Made by a program: the position numbers and the translations under genes
NCBI GenBank assembly: GCA_002327445.1
Contig: DCWA01000032.1
Location: 72,087 to 136,086, forward strand
Length of the DNA stretch: 64,000 nt
DNA from: Desulfobacteraceae bacterium UBA2174
Lineage (GTDB): Bacteria > Desulfobacterota > Desulfobacteria > Desulfobacterales > UBA2174
Reading direction: 5' to 3'
The notes under the pieces: model-generated
What the model saw: only the letters and a program-made list of their open reading frames with translations
Database searches by the model: none
What the model was told of the DNA's origin: nothing
Part shown: positions 34,791 to 43,416 of the stretch, piece by piece
How positions within the stretch are numbered: the stretch's first letter is position 1
Layout of the letters: every line of letters starts with the position of its first letter

Positions 34791-36044
34791 ATGTCAACCT
34801 ATCGATACCCCAAGCGCCAGGAGCTGTTTCGCCGGGCCGCGGGGGTGATTCCCGGCGGTATCTACGGCCATTTCAGCCCGGCCACCCTAGTGCCGCCAAG
34901 CGCTTACCCCTTCTTCACGGCCCGGGCGGAAGGCGCCCGGTTCTGGGACGTGGACGGCAACACATTTATCGACTACATGTGCGCCTACGGTCCGATGGTG
35001 ATGGGCTACGGCGCGCCGCATGTGGAAGAAGCGGCCGAGGCCCAGCGCCGCCTGGCCGATTGCACCACAGGGGCCGCCCCCGTGATGGTCGACCTGGCGG
35101 AGCTCCTGGTGGACATGATGCCGGCGGCGGACTGGGCTTTTTTTGCCAAGAACGGCGCCGACGTGGTCAACTTCGCCATCATGATCGCCCGGGATGCCAC
35201 CGGCCGCGACAAGATCGTGATGATCGAGGGTGCCTATCACGGCACTACCGGATGGATGCAGGGCCCGGGTCATCACGGCGTCATCGAGGCGGACCAACAC
35301 CAGGTCATCCGCATCCCCTGGAACGACGTGCCGGCCTTCGAGGCCGTGCTGGACCGGCATCACGGCGACGTGGCCGCCTTTATCTCGACGCCCTACCACA
35401 TCCCGGCCTTCGCCGACAGCCAGATGCCCGCCGAAGGCTATTGGGAAAAAATCCAGGCCCTGTGCCGGCGGCACAACGTGGTGCTCATCGTCGACGACAT
35501 CCGCCACGGGTTCCGCCTGGACATGGCCGGCTCCAGTGCCTACTTCGGCTTCAGCCCGGATCTGACCTGCCTGGGCAATGCCATGGCCAACGGGTATCCC
35601 ATCAGCGCCCTGGTGGGTTGTGAAGCCCTGAAGAGCACGGCGGCCCGGGTGTTTCACACCGGCAGCTACTGGTTCCAGGCCGTTCCCATGGCCGCCGCAA
35701 AAGCCAACCTGGTCAAGATGGGGGAAATCAACGCCCCTCAGGTGATGCTCACCCGCGGGGCCCTGCTCTTTGATGCCATGGTCAACATCGCCACCACCTA
35801 CGGCTATGACCTGAAAGTCAGCGGCGTGCCGTCCATGCCCTACCTGCGCATCGCCGACGACGAAAGTCTCATGCTCCATCAGGACTGGTGCGCCGAGGGC
35901 ACCCGGCGCGGCGCCTACTTCACCCCGCACCACAACTGGTTCATTTCGGCGGCCCACACAGACGCGGACATCCAGCAAACGCTGGAAATCGTGGACGAAG
36001 CGTTCAAGGCAATCAAGGGGAAAAACCTACCGATTGAATGCTGA
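34791..36044 (+). CDS. Class-III aminotransferase homologue lacking the PLP lysine
   Basis: 417 residues of the glutamate-1-semialdehyde aminotransferase-like group: FWDVDGNTFIDYMCAYGPMVMGYG, FFAKNGADVVNFAI and GAYHGTTGW fit the fold, and LIVDDIRHGFRLD is the PLP-Asp strand (D235/D236). The Schiff-base lysine expected just before the ANGYPISALVG loop is Asn263 (AAT) in TCLGNAMANGYP, so transamination is unlikely. AAGGAGA precedes the ATG. The last 80 codons lie inside a perfect 257-bp tandem duplication whose second copy follows the stop. Confidence 0.82.
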   Translation: MSTYRYPKRQELFRRAAGVIPGGIYGHFSPATLVPPSAYPFFTARAEGARFWDVDGNTFIDYMCAYGPMVMGYGAPHVEEAAEAQRRLADCTTGAAPVMVDLAELLVDMMPAADWAFFAKNGADVVNFAIMIARDATGRDKIVMIEGAYHGTTGWMQGPGHHGVIEADQHQVIRIPWNDVPAFEAVLDRHHGDVAAFISTPYHIPAFADSQMPAEGYWEKIQALCRRHNVVLIVDDIRHGFRLDMAGSSAYFGFSPDLTCLGNAMANGYPISALVGCEALKSTAARVFHTGSYWFQAVPMAAAKANLVKMGEINAPQVMLTRGALLFDAMVNIATTYGYDLKVSGVPSMPYLRIADDESLMLHQDWCAEGTRRGAYFTPHHNWFISAAHTDADIQQTLEIVDEAFKAIKGKNLPIEC

Positions 36045-36318
36045 AACCGGACTGTGTTAAATATGACCTGAAAGTCAGCGGCGTGCCGTCCATGCCCTAC
36101 CTGCGCATCGCCGACGACGAAAGTCTCATGCTCCATCAGGACTGGTGCGCCGAGGGCACCCGGCGCGGCGCCTACTTCACCCCGCACCACAACTGGTTCA
36201 TTTCGGCGGCCCACACAGACGCGGACATCCAGCAAACGCTGGAAATCGTGGACGAAGCGTTCAAGGCAATCAAGGGGAAAAACCTACCGATTGAATGCTG
36301 AAACCGGACTGTGTTAAA
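35805..36318 (+). repeat. Perfect 257-bp tandem direct duplication
   Basis: Bases 35805-36061 are repeated without a mismatch at 36062-36318. The unit covers the last 80 codons of the aminotransferase homologue, its stop and 17 bases of spacer. The second copy has no start and is an untranslated or out-of-context 3' fragment (in frame from TATGACCTG at 36062 to a stop at 36299-36301). Confidence 0.95.
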
Positions 36319-36349
36319 AAGGTTCGCTTCCAAGCAAGAGGAAACCCCC

Positions 36350-36955
36350 TTGGTGGACAATTACGCCCGCATTGTTCGCGACAACCTCGCACGCCTGGAC
36401 TGGGTCAACCCGGAACGGATAGCCGTTCGCCTGCCAGCCCGGCCGGTGGCCGACGGCCTCTCCTTTCGCGCTTTCGGGCGCGACTGCCTCCTTTCTGAAA
36501 GGGGGATTCTTCTCGACGGCCGGCCCGAACAGGGCCCGGTGGGCATCTTGATCAGCCTCTACGCGATTCACTGCGCTCCGGAACCGCCCGCCGCGGCTCC
36601 CTTCAAGGCCTTCAAGGAGCTACCCGGCAGCCTGCCTTATGTCGGCGCTTTCGCCAACCGTGCCGAAGCGGTTCTCACGGCCTACATAGACCGACTCATC
36701 AGCAGCCTCGACGTCGTCAAGAAGACATTGGACGGCGCCGATCCGCCGGCGGACCTGCCTGGCGATGCTTCCGTGGTTCTGTGGCCCTTGCCCAAGATCG
36801 CCCTCTGCTATCTCCTGTATCGCAGCGACGCGGATTTCCCTGCGGCGGCCACCTGCCTCTTCGGCGCCAATGTCGAGCACTTCCTGCCCACCGACGCCTT
36901 GGCCGACGTGGGCGAGTACACTTCCCGGCGCCTGGTGGAGCTGATTGGTGGCTGA
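36350..36955 (+). CDS. DUF3786 domain protein
   Basis: 201 residues starting at the TTG at 36350, behind GAGGAAA; GTG at 36311 and 36353 are alternatives. VDNYARIVRDNLARLDW, GRDCLLSERGILLDG, VGILISLYAIHCAP and LPKIALCYLLYRSDADFPAAATCLFGAN are the recognisable DUF3786 segments, a family common in anaerobes, often near corrinoid or C1 genes, with no known function. The gene lies just after the tandem duplication, which probably altered its leader. Confidence 0.75.
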   Translation: MVDNYARIVRDNLARLDWVNPERIAVRLPARPVADGLSFRAFGRDCLLSERGILLDGRPEQGPVGILISLYAIHCAPEPPAAAPFKAFKELPGSLPYVGAFANRAEAVLTAYIDRLISSLDVVKKTLDGADPPADLPGDASVVLWPLPKIALCYLLYRSDADFPAAATCLFGANVEHFLPTDALADVGEYTSRRLVELIGG

Positions 36956-36983
36956 ACCGCATGGCAACCGCTCGATGACACCC

Positions 36984-37053
36984 GTCGGATCCGTCCGACC
37001 GGTCATAACCTTCGGACCCGTCCAACTGGTCGCACTTGTCGGACGGATCCAAC
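36984..37053. repeat. Inverted GTCGGATCC words
   Basis: GTCGGATCCGTCCGAC (36984-36999), itself nearly palindromic, recurs inverted as GTCGGACGGATCCAAC (37038-37053), with intermediate GGACCCGTCCAACTGGTC words. Same style of spacer repeat as elsewhere, with a different word. Confidence 0.6.
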
Positions 37054-37083
37054 ATCTTCTGAAGTGATTTGGCGGAGGAAGGC

Positions 37084-38271
37084 TTGAATCAATTTGAAAC
37101 GCTCCCCTCTTTTCAGACCCGCCACCAGATTTTCTGGGGCGATGCCGCCGACCTGTCTCCGGTCGCCGACGCCACCATCGACCTGGTGGTCACCTCGCCG
37201 CCCTACCCCATGATCGAGATGTGGGACTCGATTTTCAAGGATCAATCCGCCGAGGCGGCCCGGGCCCTGAAGCAAGGCCGGCCCATGGCGGCCTTCGAAG
37301 CCATGCACCAGGTGCTGGACCGGGTGTGGCGGGCCCTGTGGCGGGTGATGCGCCCCGGGGCCATCGCCTGCATCAACATCGGCGACGCGGTGCGCACCAT
37401 CGGCGGTCTCTTCACCCTCTATCCCAACCACGCCCGGATCCACTCGGCCCTGCTGGCCATCGGCTTCAACCCGCTGCCGGCGGTGATCTGGCGCAAGCAG
37501 ACCAACGCCCCCAACAAGTTCATGGGCTCCGGCATGCTGCCGGCCGGCGCCTACGTCACCTTGGAGCACGAGTTCGTCCTGGTGGCGCGCAAGGGGGACA
37601 AGCGGGATTTTTCATCGGCTTCCGGCAAGCAGCGGCGCCACGAGAGCGCCTATTTCTGGGAGGAGCGCAACCAGTGGTTTTCCGACGTCTGGTTCGACCT
37701 CAAGGGAAGCCGCCAGAAGCTGTCCAAATCCGAGCGCCACCGCAGCGGCGCCTTTCCCGTCGAGCTGGCCTACCGGCTGATCAACATGTACGCCCTGCGC
37801 GGGGATACGGTGCTGGATCCGTTTCTCGGGACGGGATCGACGATGATCGCCGCCATGGCCGCCGGGCGCCACATCATCGGGGTGGAAATCGATGGCAGTC
37901 TAAAGCGCACCATCCAGGCGGGCATCGATGAAATGATTCCCTGGGCCAACCAGCGCATCGACCAGCGCCTGACGGACCACCAGGCTTTCGTCGCCGGGCG
38001 CGAACAAACCCATGGCCCCCTGCGCCATCGAAATGCCCATTACGGATTCCCGGTGGTCACCGGCCAGGAACGCCAGCTTCGGTTTTACCGGCCTGTGGCG
38101 GTGCGGAACCTGGATAAAGACGCCTTCGGCGTGGACTACGAGGCGGACAATGCGCAGAACACCAGTTCCGATGCGCCGGCCCTTCCAAATGAGGTTGCTC
38201 GACGCAGATCCGCCAAACCCGTGGCAGCGCAGGCGCCATCCAGGGGCCAGTCAACGCTGCCGGGTTTTTAG
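37084..38271 (+). CDS. Orphan beta-class DNA methyltransferase (probably N4-cytosine)
   Basis: 395 residues from the TTG at 37084 behind GGAGGAAGG. Motif IV TSPPYPMIEMWD (about 37-48) precedes motif I DPFLGTGST (about 245-253), the beta-class order. SPPY rather than DPPY suggests N4-methylcytosine, although N6-adenine is possible. No restriction endonuclease or specificity gene flanks it, so it looks like an orphan regulator-type enzyme. The C-terminus (about 350-395) is hydrophilic and probably disordered. A MazF-like remnant follows on the other strand. Confidence 0.88.
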   Translation: MNQFETLPSFQTRHQIFWGDAADLSPVADATIDLVVTSPPYPMIEMWDSIFKDQSAEAARALKQGRPMAAFEAMHQVLDRVWRALWRVMRPGAIACINIGDAVRTIGGLFTLYPNHARIHSALLAIGFNPLPAVIWRKQTNAPNKFMGSGMLPAGAYVTLEHEFVLVARKGDKRDFSSASGKQRRHESAYFWEERNQWFSDVWFDLKGSRQKLSKSERHRSGAFPVELAYRLINMYALRGDTVLDPFLGTGSTMIAAMAAGRHIIGVEIDGSLKRTIQAGIDEMIPWANQRIDQRLTDHQAFVAGREQTHGPLRHRNAHYGFPVVTGQERQLRFYRPVAVRNLDKDAFGVDYEADNAQNTSSDAPALPNEVARRRSAKPVAAQAPSRGQSTLPGF

Positions 38272-38303
38272 CGGATTCTTAGAGAAATTCAACCGCACCA
38301 CTT

Positions 38304-38399
38304 TCAGCGCCCCATCGCCAGACGCAGTCTCGCCTCGATCCGGGACAGTTTCTCCTCGGACAGGGTGCCGATGGCTTCTCGGATGCTGCGCTTGTCCAC
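38304..38399 (-). pseudogene. C-terminal remnant of a MazF/PemK-type toxin
   Basis: 31 codons on the minus strand read VDKRSIREAIGTLSEEKLSR followed by IEARLRLAMGR and a stop. This matches the last helix region of MazF/PemK endoribonucleases (pattern VDKxRlxxxIGxLsxexlxxvexaLrxxlG). All upstream domain is missing; a TAA lies five codons before the GTG. No antitoxin is visible. Confidence 0.55.
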
Positions 38400-38492
38400 C
38401 GAAAATCCTCTTTACTTTTGAGCCCGCCTCATATTTATTGCCCACGACTTGCGCGAACCCCACCTCAGATCAACCGGCACAAAGGAGTTGCC

Positions 38493-41400
38493 ATGCCACG
38501 ACGCGACGACATCCACAAGATCCTGATCATCGGCTCCGGGCCCATCATCATCGGCCAGGCCTGTGAATTCGACTACTCGGGCACCCAGGCCTGCAAGGCC
38601 CTGCGCTCCCTGGGCTACGAGGTGGTCCTGGTCAACTCGAACCCGGCCACCATCATGACCGATCCGGGCACGGCCGACGCCACCTACATCGAGCCGCTCA
38701 ACGTCAAGGTGCTCACCGAAATCATCGCCTCCGAGCGGCCCGACGCCCTGCTGCCCAACCTCGGCGGCCAGAGCGGCCTGAACCTTTCGGCCGAACTTAA
38801 CCGCGCCGGTGTTCTGGAACAGTACGGAGTCAAGATCATCGGGGTCAACGTGGACGCCATCGAACGCGGCGAGGACCGCCTGGCTTTCAAACGGACCATG
38901 GAGCGCCTGGGCATCGCGATGCCGGCCAGCGAGACGGTCACCACCGTAGAAGACGCCGAGCGAGTGGCTGAGGGGCTTGGTTATCCGGTGGTGATTCGCC
39001 CGGCCTATACCATGGGCGGCACCGGCGGCGGTCTGGTGTACAACGTGGAAGAGCTGCGCCTGATCTGCTCCCGGGGCCTCGCCGCCAGCTTGGTGGGCCA
39101 GGTGCTGGTGGAGGAGTCCGTCACGGGCTGGGAGGAACTCGAGCTGGAAGTGGTGCGTGACGCCAAGAACCAGATGATCACGGTCTGCTTCATCGAAAAC
39201 GTGGATGCCATGGGGGTTCACACCGGGGACAGCTTCTGCACCGCCCCGATGCTCACCATCGCCCCGGAACTGCAGCAGCGGCTGCAACGTTATTCATATG
39301 CCATCGTGGAGGCCATCGAGGTCGTCGGCGGCACCAACATCCAGTTCGCCCACGATCCGGCCACCGACCGGGTGGTGGTCATCGAGATCAACCCCCGCAC
39401 CTCGCGTTCCTCGGCTCTGGCCTCCAAGGCCACCGGGTTTCCCATCGCCCGGGTCTCGGCCCTGTTGGCCGGGGGCTTGACCCTGGACGAAATTCCCTAT
39501 TGGCGGGACGGCACCCTGGAAAAATACACGCCCTCTGGAGATTACGTGGTGGTCAAGTTCGCCCGCTGGGCCTTCGAGAAATTCAAGGGGATCCAGGACC
39601 AGCTTGGCACCCAGATGCGGGCCGTGGGCGAGGTGATGAGCATCGGGCGTACCTACAAGGAAGCGCTGCAAAAGGCGATCCGGAGCCTGGAAACCGGCCG
39701 CTACGGCCTGGGTTTCGCCAAGAACTTCCACCGGCTTTCCCTGGACAAACTGCTTCACCTGCTGCGCACCCCCACCAGCGAACGCCACTTCCAGATCTAC
39801 GAAGCCCTGCGCCAGGGGGCTACCGTGGAGGAGCTGCACCGGCTCACCCACATCCAATCATGGTTCATCCAACAGATGAAGGAATTGGTTGATCTTGAAA
39901 TTGAAATAATGACTTACAAAGGGAAGAGCCTACCAGACGACCTGCTTCTGCGCGCCAAGCGGGACGGGTTTGCCGACCGCTACCTGGCCAACCTGCTCGG
40001 GACGACCGAAATCGAGATCCGCCGCCGCCGCCTCGACCTGGGGCTGGCCGAGGCCTGGGAGCCCGTGCCGGTGTCGGGAGTGGAAAACGCCGCCTACTAC
40101 TACTCGACCTACAATGCCGCCGATCGCGTGCCGGTGAGCGACCGCAAGAAGATCATGGTCCTGGGGGGAGGCCCCAATCGCATCGGCCAGGGGATAGAAT
40201 TCGACTACTGCTGCGTCCACGCCGCCATTGCCATCCGCGAGGCCGGCTACGAGTCGATCATGGTCAACTGCAATCCCGAGACCGTCTCCACCGACTACGA
40301 CACCAGCGACAAGCTCTACTTCGAACCCCTGACCGTCGAAGACGTGCTCTCCATCTACGAGAAGGAAAAACCCGAAGGCGTCATCGTCCAGTTCGGCGGG
40401 CAAACCCCGCTGAACATCGCCAACGAGCTGGCCGCCGCCGGCGTCCGGGTCCTCGGCACCACCCCGGACACCATCGACCTGGCCGAGGACCGGGACCGCT
40501 TCCGGGTCATCATGCGCGACCTGGGCATCCCCCAGCCGGAATCGGGCATGGCCAGCAACCTGGACGAGGCCCGGCGCATCGCCTCCCGGATCGGCTACCC
40601 GCTGATGGTGCGGCCCTCCTATGTCCTCGGCGGCCGGGGCATGGAAGTGGTCCAGGACGAGCAGATGCTCGAGGCCTACGTGGAAGCCGCGGTGGAGCTG
40701 TCGCCGGAGCGGCCGATTCTCATCGATAAGTTTCTCGACAACGCCATCGAGGCCGAGGCCGATGCCATCGCCGACGGCTCCGATGCCTTCGTGCCGGCGG
40801 TGATGGAGCACATCGAGCTGGCCGGGATCCACTCGGGGGACTCGGCCTGCGTGATCCCGCCGGTGAGCATCGCCCCCAAGCATATCGACACCATCGTCGA
40901 GTACACCCGCAAGATCGCCGTGGCCCTCAACGTGGTGGGGCTGATGAACATCCAGTACGCCATCTTCGAGAACACGGTCTACGTGCTGGAGGCCAACCCG
41001 CGGGCCTCGCGCACCGTACCCCTGGTGTCCAAGGTCTGCAATGTCTCTATGGCCAAACTGGCCACCCAGATCATGCTCGGCGCCCGCCTGGCCGATTTGA
41101 ACCTCAGCCGCCGGACCATCCATCATTACGGGGTCAAGGAAGCGGTGTTTCCCTTCAACATGTTCCCCGAAGTCGATCCGGTCCTTGGGCCCGAGATGCG
41201 GAGTACCGGCGAGGTGCTGGGGTTGTCCCACGACTACGGCCGCGCCTTCTTCAAGGCCCAGGAGGCCACCCAGTCCGTTTTGCCCTTGGAGGGCACCGTG
41301 TTGTTCACCATCGCCGATCGAGACAAGAAGGCGGCCATCGAGCCGGCCCGCCTCTTCCGCGAGCTCGGCTTCCGCCTCATGGCCACCGACGGCACCCATG

Positions 41401-41693
41401 CCTTCCTGAAGGAGCAGGGCATCGAGACCATCCCGGCACGCAAGCTCGGCTACGGCCGGCCCAACCTGGTGGATGCCATCAAGAACGGCGAGGTTCAACT
41501 GCTGGTCAACACCCCCAGCGGCCGGCGCAGCGCCGAGGACAGCTCTCAGGTCCGCCGGGCCGCGGTGAAGCACAAGGTGCCTTACATCACCACCACGGCC
41601 GCCGCCATCGCCGCCGCCAAGGGCATCGCCGCGCGCCGTTCGGGTGCGCCCAAGGTCAAGAGCCTTCAGGCGTACCACAAGGAGATCCACTGA
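38493..41693 (+). CDS. carB: Carbamoyl-phosphate synthase large subunit
   Basis: 1066 residues from the ATG at 38493 (AAAGGAG upstream). Makes carbamoyl phosphate for pyrimidines and arginine. Two homologous ATP-grasp halves are evident: KILIIGSGPIIIGQACEFDYSG and KKIMVLGGGPNRIGQGIEFDYCC open each half; AYTMGGTGGGLVYN and PSYVLGGRGMEVV are the ATP loops. The MGS-like allosteric domain is C-terminal (LFRELGFRLMATDGTHAFL). carA is not adjacent. Codons at about 39880-39935 are AT-richer than the rest. Confidence 0.97.
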   Translation: MPRRDDIHKILIIGSGPIIIGQACEFDYSGTQACKALRSLGYEVVLVNSNPATIMTDPGTADATYIEPLNVKVLTEIIASERPDALLPNLGGQSGLNLSAELNRAGVLEQYGVKIIGVNVDAIERGEDRLAFKRTMERLGIAMPASETVTTVEDAERVAEGLGYPVVIRPAYTMGGTGGGLVYNVEELRLICSRGLAASLVGQVLVEESVTGWEELELEVVRDAKNQMITVCFIENVDAMGVHTGDSFCTAPMLTIAPELQQRLQRYSYAIVEAIEVVGGTNIQFAHDPATDRVVVIEINPRTSRSSALASKATGFPIARVSALLAGGLTLDEIPYWRDGTLEKYTPSGDYVVVKFARWAFEKFKGIQDQLGTQMRAVGEVMSIGRTYKEALQKAIRSLETGRYGLGFAKNFHRLSLDKLLHLLRTPTSERHFQIYEALRQGATVEELHRLTHIQSWFIQQMKELVDLEIEIMTYKGKSLPDDLLLRAKRDGFADRYLANLLGTTEIEIRRRRLDLGLAEAWEPVPVSGVENAAYYYSTYNAADRVPVSDRKKIMVLGGGPNRIGQGIEFDYCCVHAAIAIREAGYESIMVNCNPETVSTDYDTSDKLYFEPLTVEDVLSIYEKEKPEGVIVQFGGQTPLNIANELAAAGVRVLGTTPDTIDLAEDRDRFRVIMRDLGIPQPESGMASNLDEARRIASRIGYPLMVRPSYVLGGRGMEVVQDEQMLEAYVEAAVELSPERPILIDKFLDNAIEAEADAIADGSDAFVPAVMEHIELAGIHSGDSACVIPPVSIAPKHIDTIVEYTRKIAVALNVVGLMNIQYAIFENTVYVLEANPRASRTVPLVSKVCNVSMAKLATQIMLGARLADLNLSRRTIHHYGVKEAVFPFNMFPEVDPVLGPEMRSTGEVLGLSHDYGRAFFKAQEATQSVLPLEGTVLFTIADRDKKAAIEPARLFRELGFRLMATDGTHAFLKEQGIETIPARKLGYGRPNLVDAIKNGEVQLLVNTPSGRRSAEDSSQVRRAAVKHKVPYITTTAAAIAAAKGIAARRSGAPKVKSLQAYHKEIH

Positions 41694-41705
41694 CACCAGT
41701 TTCCC

Positions 41706-41779
41706 TGTCATCCCGAGGCGCGCAGCGCCGAGGGATCTCCAGGAGAGGGCAGGATTCCCCACCGCGTCCGCGATGACGC
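41706..41779. repeat. Interspersed TGTCATCCCGAG-type palindromic repeat
   Basis: TGTCATCCCGAGGCGCGCAG (41706-41725) continues with CGCCGAGGGATCTC, and the closing GCGATGACG complements the opening. This is the widespread TGTCATCCCGAG...GAGGGATCTC intergenic repeat seen in many bacterial genomes. It fills most of the carB-aat spacer. Confidence 0.65.
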
Positions 41780-41807
41780 CAAGGCACCTTGAACACAGAC
41801 GAGGATC

Positions 41808-42482
41808 ATGGACGGGCACGACCCAAGGATGGATTTTCCCCCGGTCGACCACGCTCTCGACAACGGGCTGTTGGCCGTGGGGGGCGATCTCAACGTACCG
41901 CGGCTGCTCGCCGCTTACCGCCGGGGGATCTTCCCCTGGTACGGTCCCGGAGACCCGATCCTCTGGTGGTCGCCGGACCCGCGCCTGGTCCTCCTGCCGC
42001 AGTGGCTGCACGTGCCGCGGTCGCTGCGGCGGGTGTTGAACCAGGACCGCTTCACCTTCAGCCTGGACCGGGATTTCGAGACGGTGATCCGGGGTTGCGC
42101 CGAGGCCCGCCGCGGCGATGGCACCTGGCTGGTGCCGGAGATGATCGCGGCCTACATCGATCTGCACCGGGCCGGCTACGCCCACTCCATGGAGGTTTGG
42201 CGGGAGGAGCGCCTGGCGGGGGGAGTCTACGGGGTGGCCCTGGGCAATTGCTTTTTCGGCGAATCGATGTTCACCCGGGTCTCCGAAGCCGGCAAGGCCG
42301 GTTTGGTGAAACTGGTGGGCTGGCTGGCGGACCGAGGCTTCGATTTGATCGACTGCCAGGTGACCACCGAGCACCTGCTGCGCTTCGGTGCCCGTGAAAT
42401 CCGCCGTGGCGCGTTTCTGGAGCGTCTGGCGCACGCGCTTCACGCTCCGGACAGAGTGGGCAGATGGGAATTTCAGCCTTGA
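41808..42482 (+). CDS. aat: Leucyl/phenylalanyl-tRNA--protein transferase
   Basis: Adds Leu or Phe to N-terminal Arg/Lys of proteins, marking them for ClpAP (N-degron pathway). 224 residues: GLLAVGGDLNVPRLLAAYRRGIFPWY, PILWWSPDPRLVLLP, GTWLVPEMIAAYIDLHRAGYAHSMEVW, GVALGNCFFGESMF and FDLIDCQVTTEHLLRFGA are all family signatures. The ATG at 41808 is close behind GAGG; an internal ATG at 41829 is possible. Confidence 0.96.
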   Translation: MDGHDPRMDFPPVDHALDNGLLAVGGDLNVPRLLAAYRRGIFPWYGPGDPILWWSPDPRLVLLPQWLHVPRSLRRVLNQDRFTFSLDRDFETVIRGCAEARRGDGTWLVPEMIAAYIDLHRAGYAHSMEVWREERLAGGVYGVALGNCFFGESMFTRVSEAGKAGLVKLVGWLADRGFDLIDCQVTTEHLLRFGAREIRRGAFLERLAHALHAPDRVGRWEFQP

Positions 42483-42500
42483 GATTTCAAATCTGGCATC

Positions 42501-43274
42501 TCAGACGGGCCGGCACGCATCGGGCAGAGAGCGATTGATCACCGCGGCCATGTACCCGGCCCCGAATCCGTTATCGATGTTGACCACCGCCACGTTGGAG
42601 CTGCAAGAATTAAGCATGGCCAGCAGGGCGGTCAATCCGCCGAAGCTCGTGCCGTAACCCACGCTGGTGGGCACAGCGATCACCGGGCGCTCCACCATGC
42701 CGGCCACCACGCTGGGCAGGGCCCCTTCCATGCCGGCCACCACCACCAGCACGGCGGCGGTCTGGATGCGCTCCCGGTGCGCCAGCAGGCGATGGATCCC
42801 CGCCACGCCCACATCGATGAGCGTCTCGACGCGGTTGCCCATGGCCTCGGCGGTCAACACGGCCTCCCGGGCGACGCCCAGGTCGGAAGTGCCGGCGGCC
42901 AGCACCAGGATCGTGCCTTGCCCCACGATTCGCATCGCTTCGCGGTTCCACACCAGCATGCGCGCCGTGGCATCGTAGGCCGCTTCAGGATAACGGGCCA
43001 GCACCGGCTCGGCCTTTCGAGAATCCAGGCGGGTGACCAGCACCACGTTTTCGCGGACCACCATGCGATCGAGAATCGCCAGGATCTGTTCGGAGGTCTT
43101 GCCCTGGCCGAAGATCACCTCGGGGAATCCCTTGCGCAGGGCCCGGTGGTGATCGATGCGGGCGAATCCGAGATCCTCATAGGGCAGATGATGGAGCCGG
43201 GCCGCGGCCGCGGCCACCGTCGTGGCACCGCGGGCCACGTCTTCCAGCAGTTGTTCCAGTTCTTTTCCGTTCAC
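42501..43274 (-). CDS. larB: LarB: nickel pincer cofactor biosynthesis
   Basis: Carboxylates and hydrolyses nicotinic acid adenine dinucleotide, the first step to the nickel pincer nucleotide of lactate racemase and relatives. 257 residues: N-terminal LPYEDLGFARIDHHRALRKG, GFPEVIFGQGKT, and the PurE-like core VLAAGTSDLGVAREA, DVGVAGIHRLL, VVVAGMEGALPSVVAGM, VPTSVGYGTSFGG and NIDNGFGAG. larC, larE and larA are not in the window. It converges with aat. Confidence 0.93.
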   Translation of the reverse strand: MNGKELEQLLEDVARGATTVAAAAARLHHLPYEDLGFARIDHHRALRKGFPEVIFGQGKTSEQILAILDRMVVRENVVLVTRLDSRKAEPVLARYPEAAYDATARMLVWNREAMRIVGQGTILVLAAGTSDLGVAREAVLTAEAMGNRVETLIDVGVAGIHRLLAHRERIQTAAVLVVVAGMEGALPSVVAGMVERPVIAVPTSVGYGTSFGGLTALLAMLNSCSSNVAVVNIDNGFGAGYMAAVINRSLPDACRPV

Positions 43275-43347
43275 TGCTCACCACTTTCCGGGGATGGTTG
43301 ATTCCGGATGCATCTGTTATATAACCCTACCGGAGCGCAGCACTACC

Positions 43348-43407
43348 CACTTTAAACTTTAGTCACTTTAGTCACTCGTAACTTTCAATCCGTCACTCGC
43401 AACTCGG
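43348..43407. repeat. Iterated CACTTTAGT / CGTCACTCG words
   Basis: ACTTTAGTC is tandemly repeated and followed by CACTCGTAACTTTCAATCCG and CACTCGCAACTCGG, in the divergent larB-kdsB spacer. Same style of spacer repeat, immediately upstream of kdsB. Confidence 0.55.
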
Positions 43408-43416
43408 AAAAATCCC

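Noticed and set aside
36038..36301. Separate 87-codon gene after the aminotransferase homologue
   Set aside because: It is the second copy of the 257-bp duplication, a 3' fragment of the same gene without its own start signals.
39930..42443. 837-codon minus-strand frame opposite carB and aat
   Set aside because: Shadow of two complete, well-motifed genes; composition is typical of antisense GC-rich sequence.
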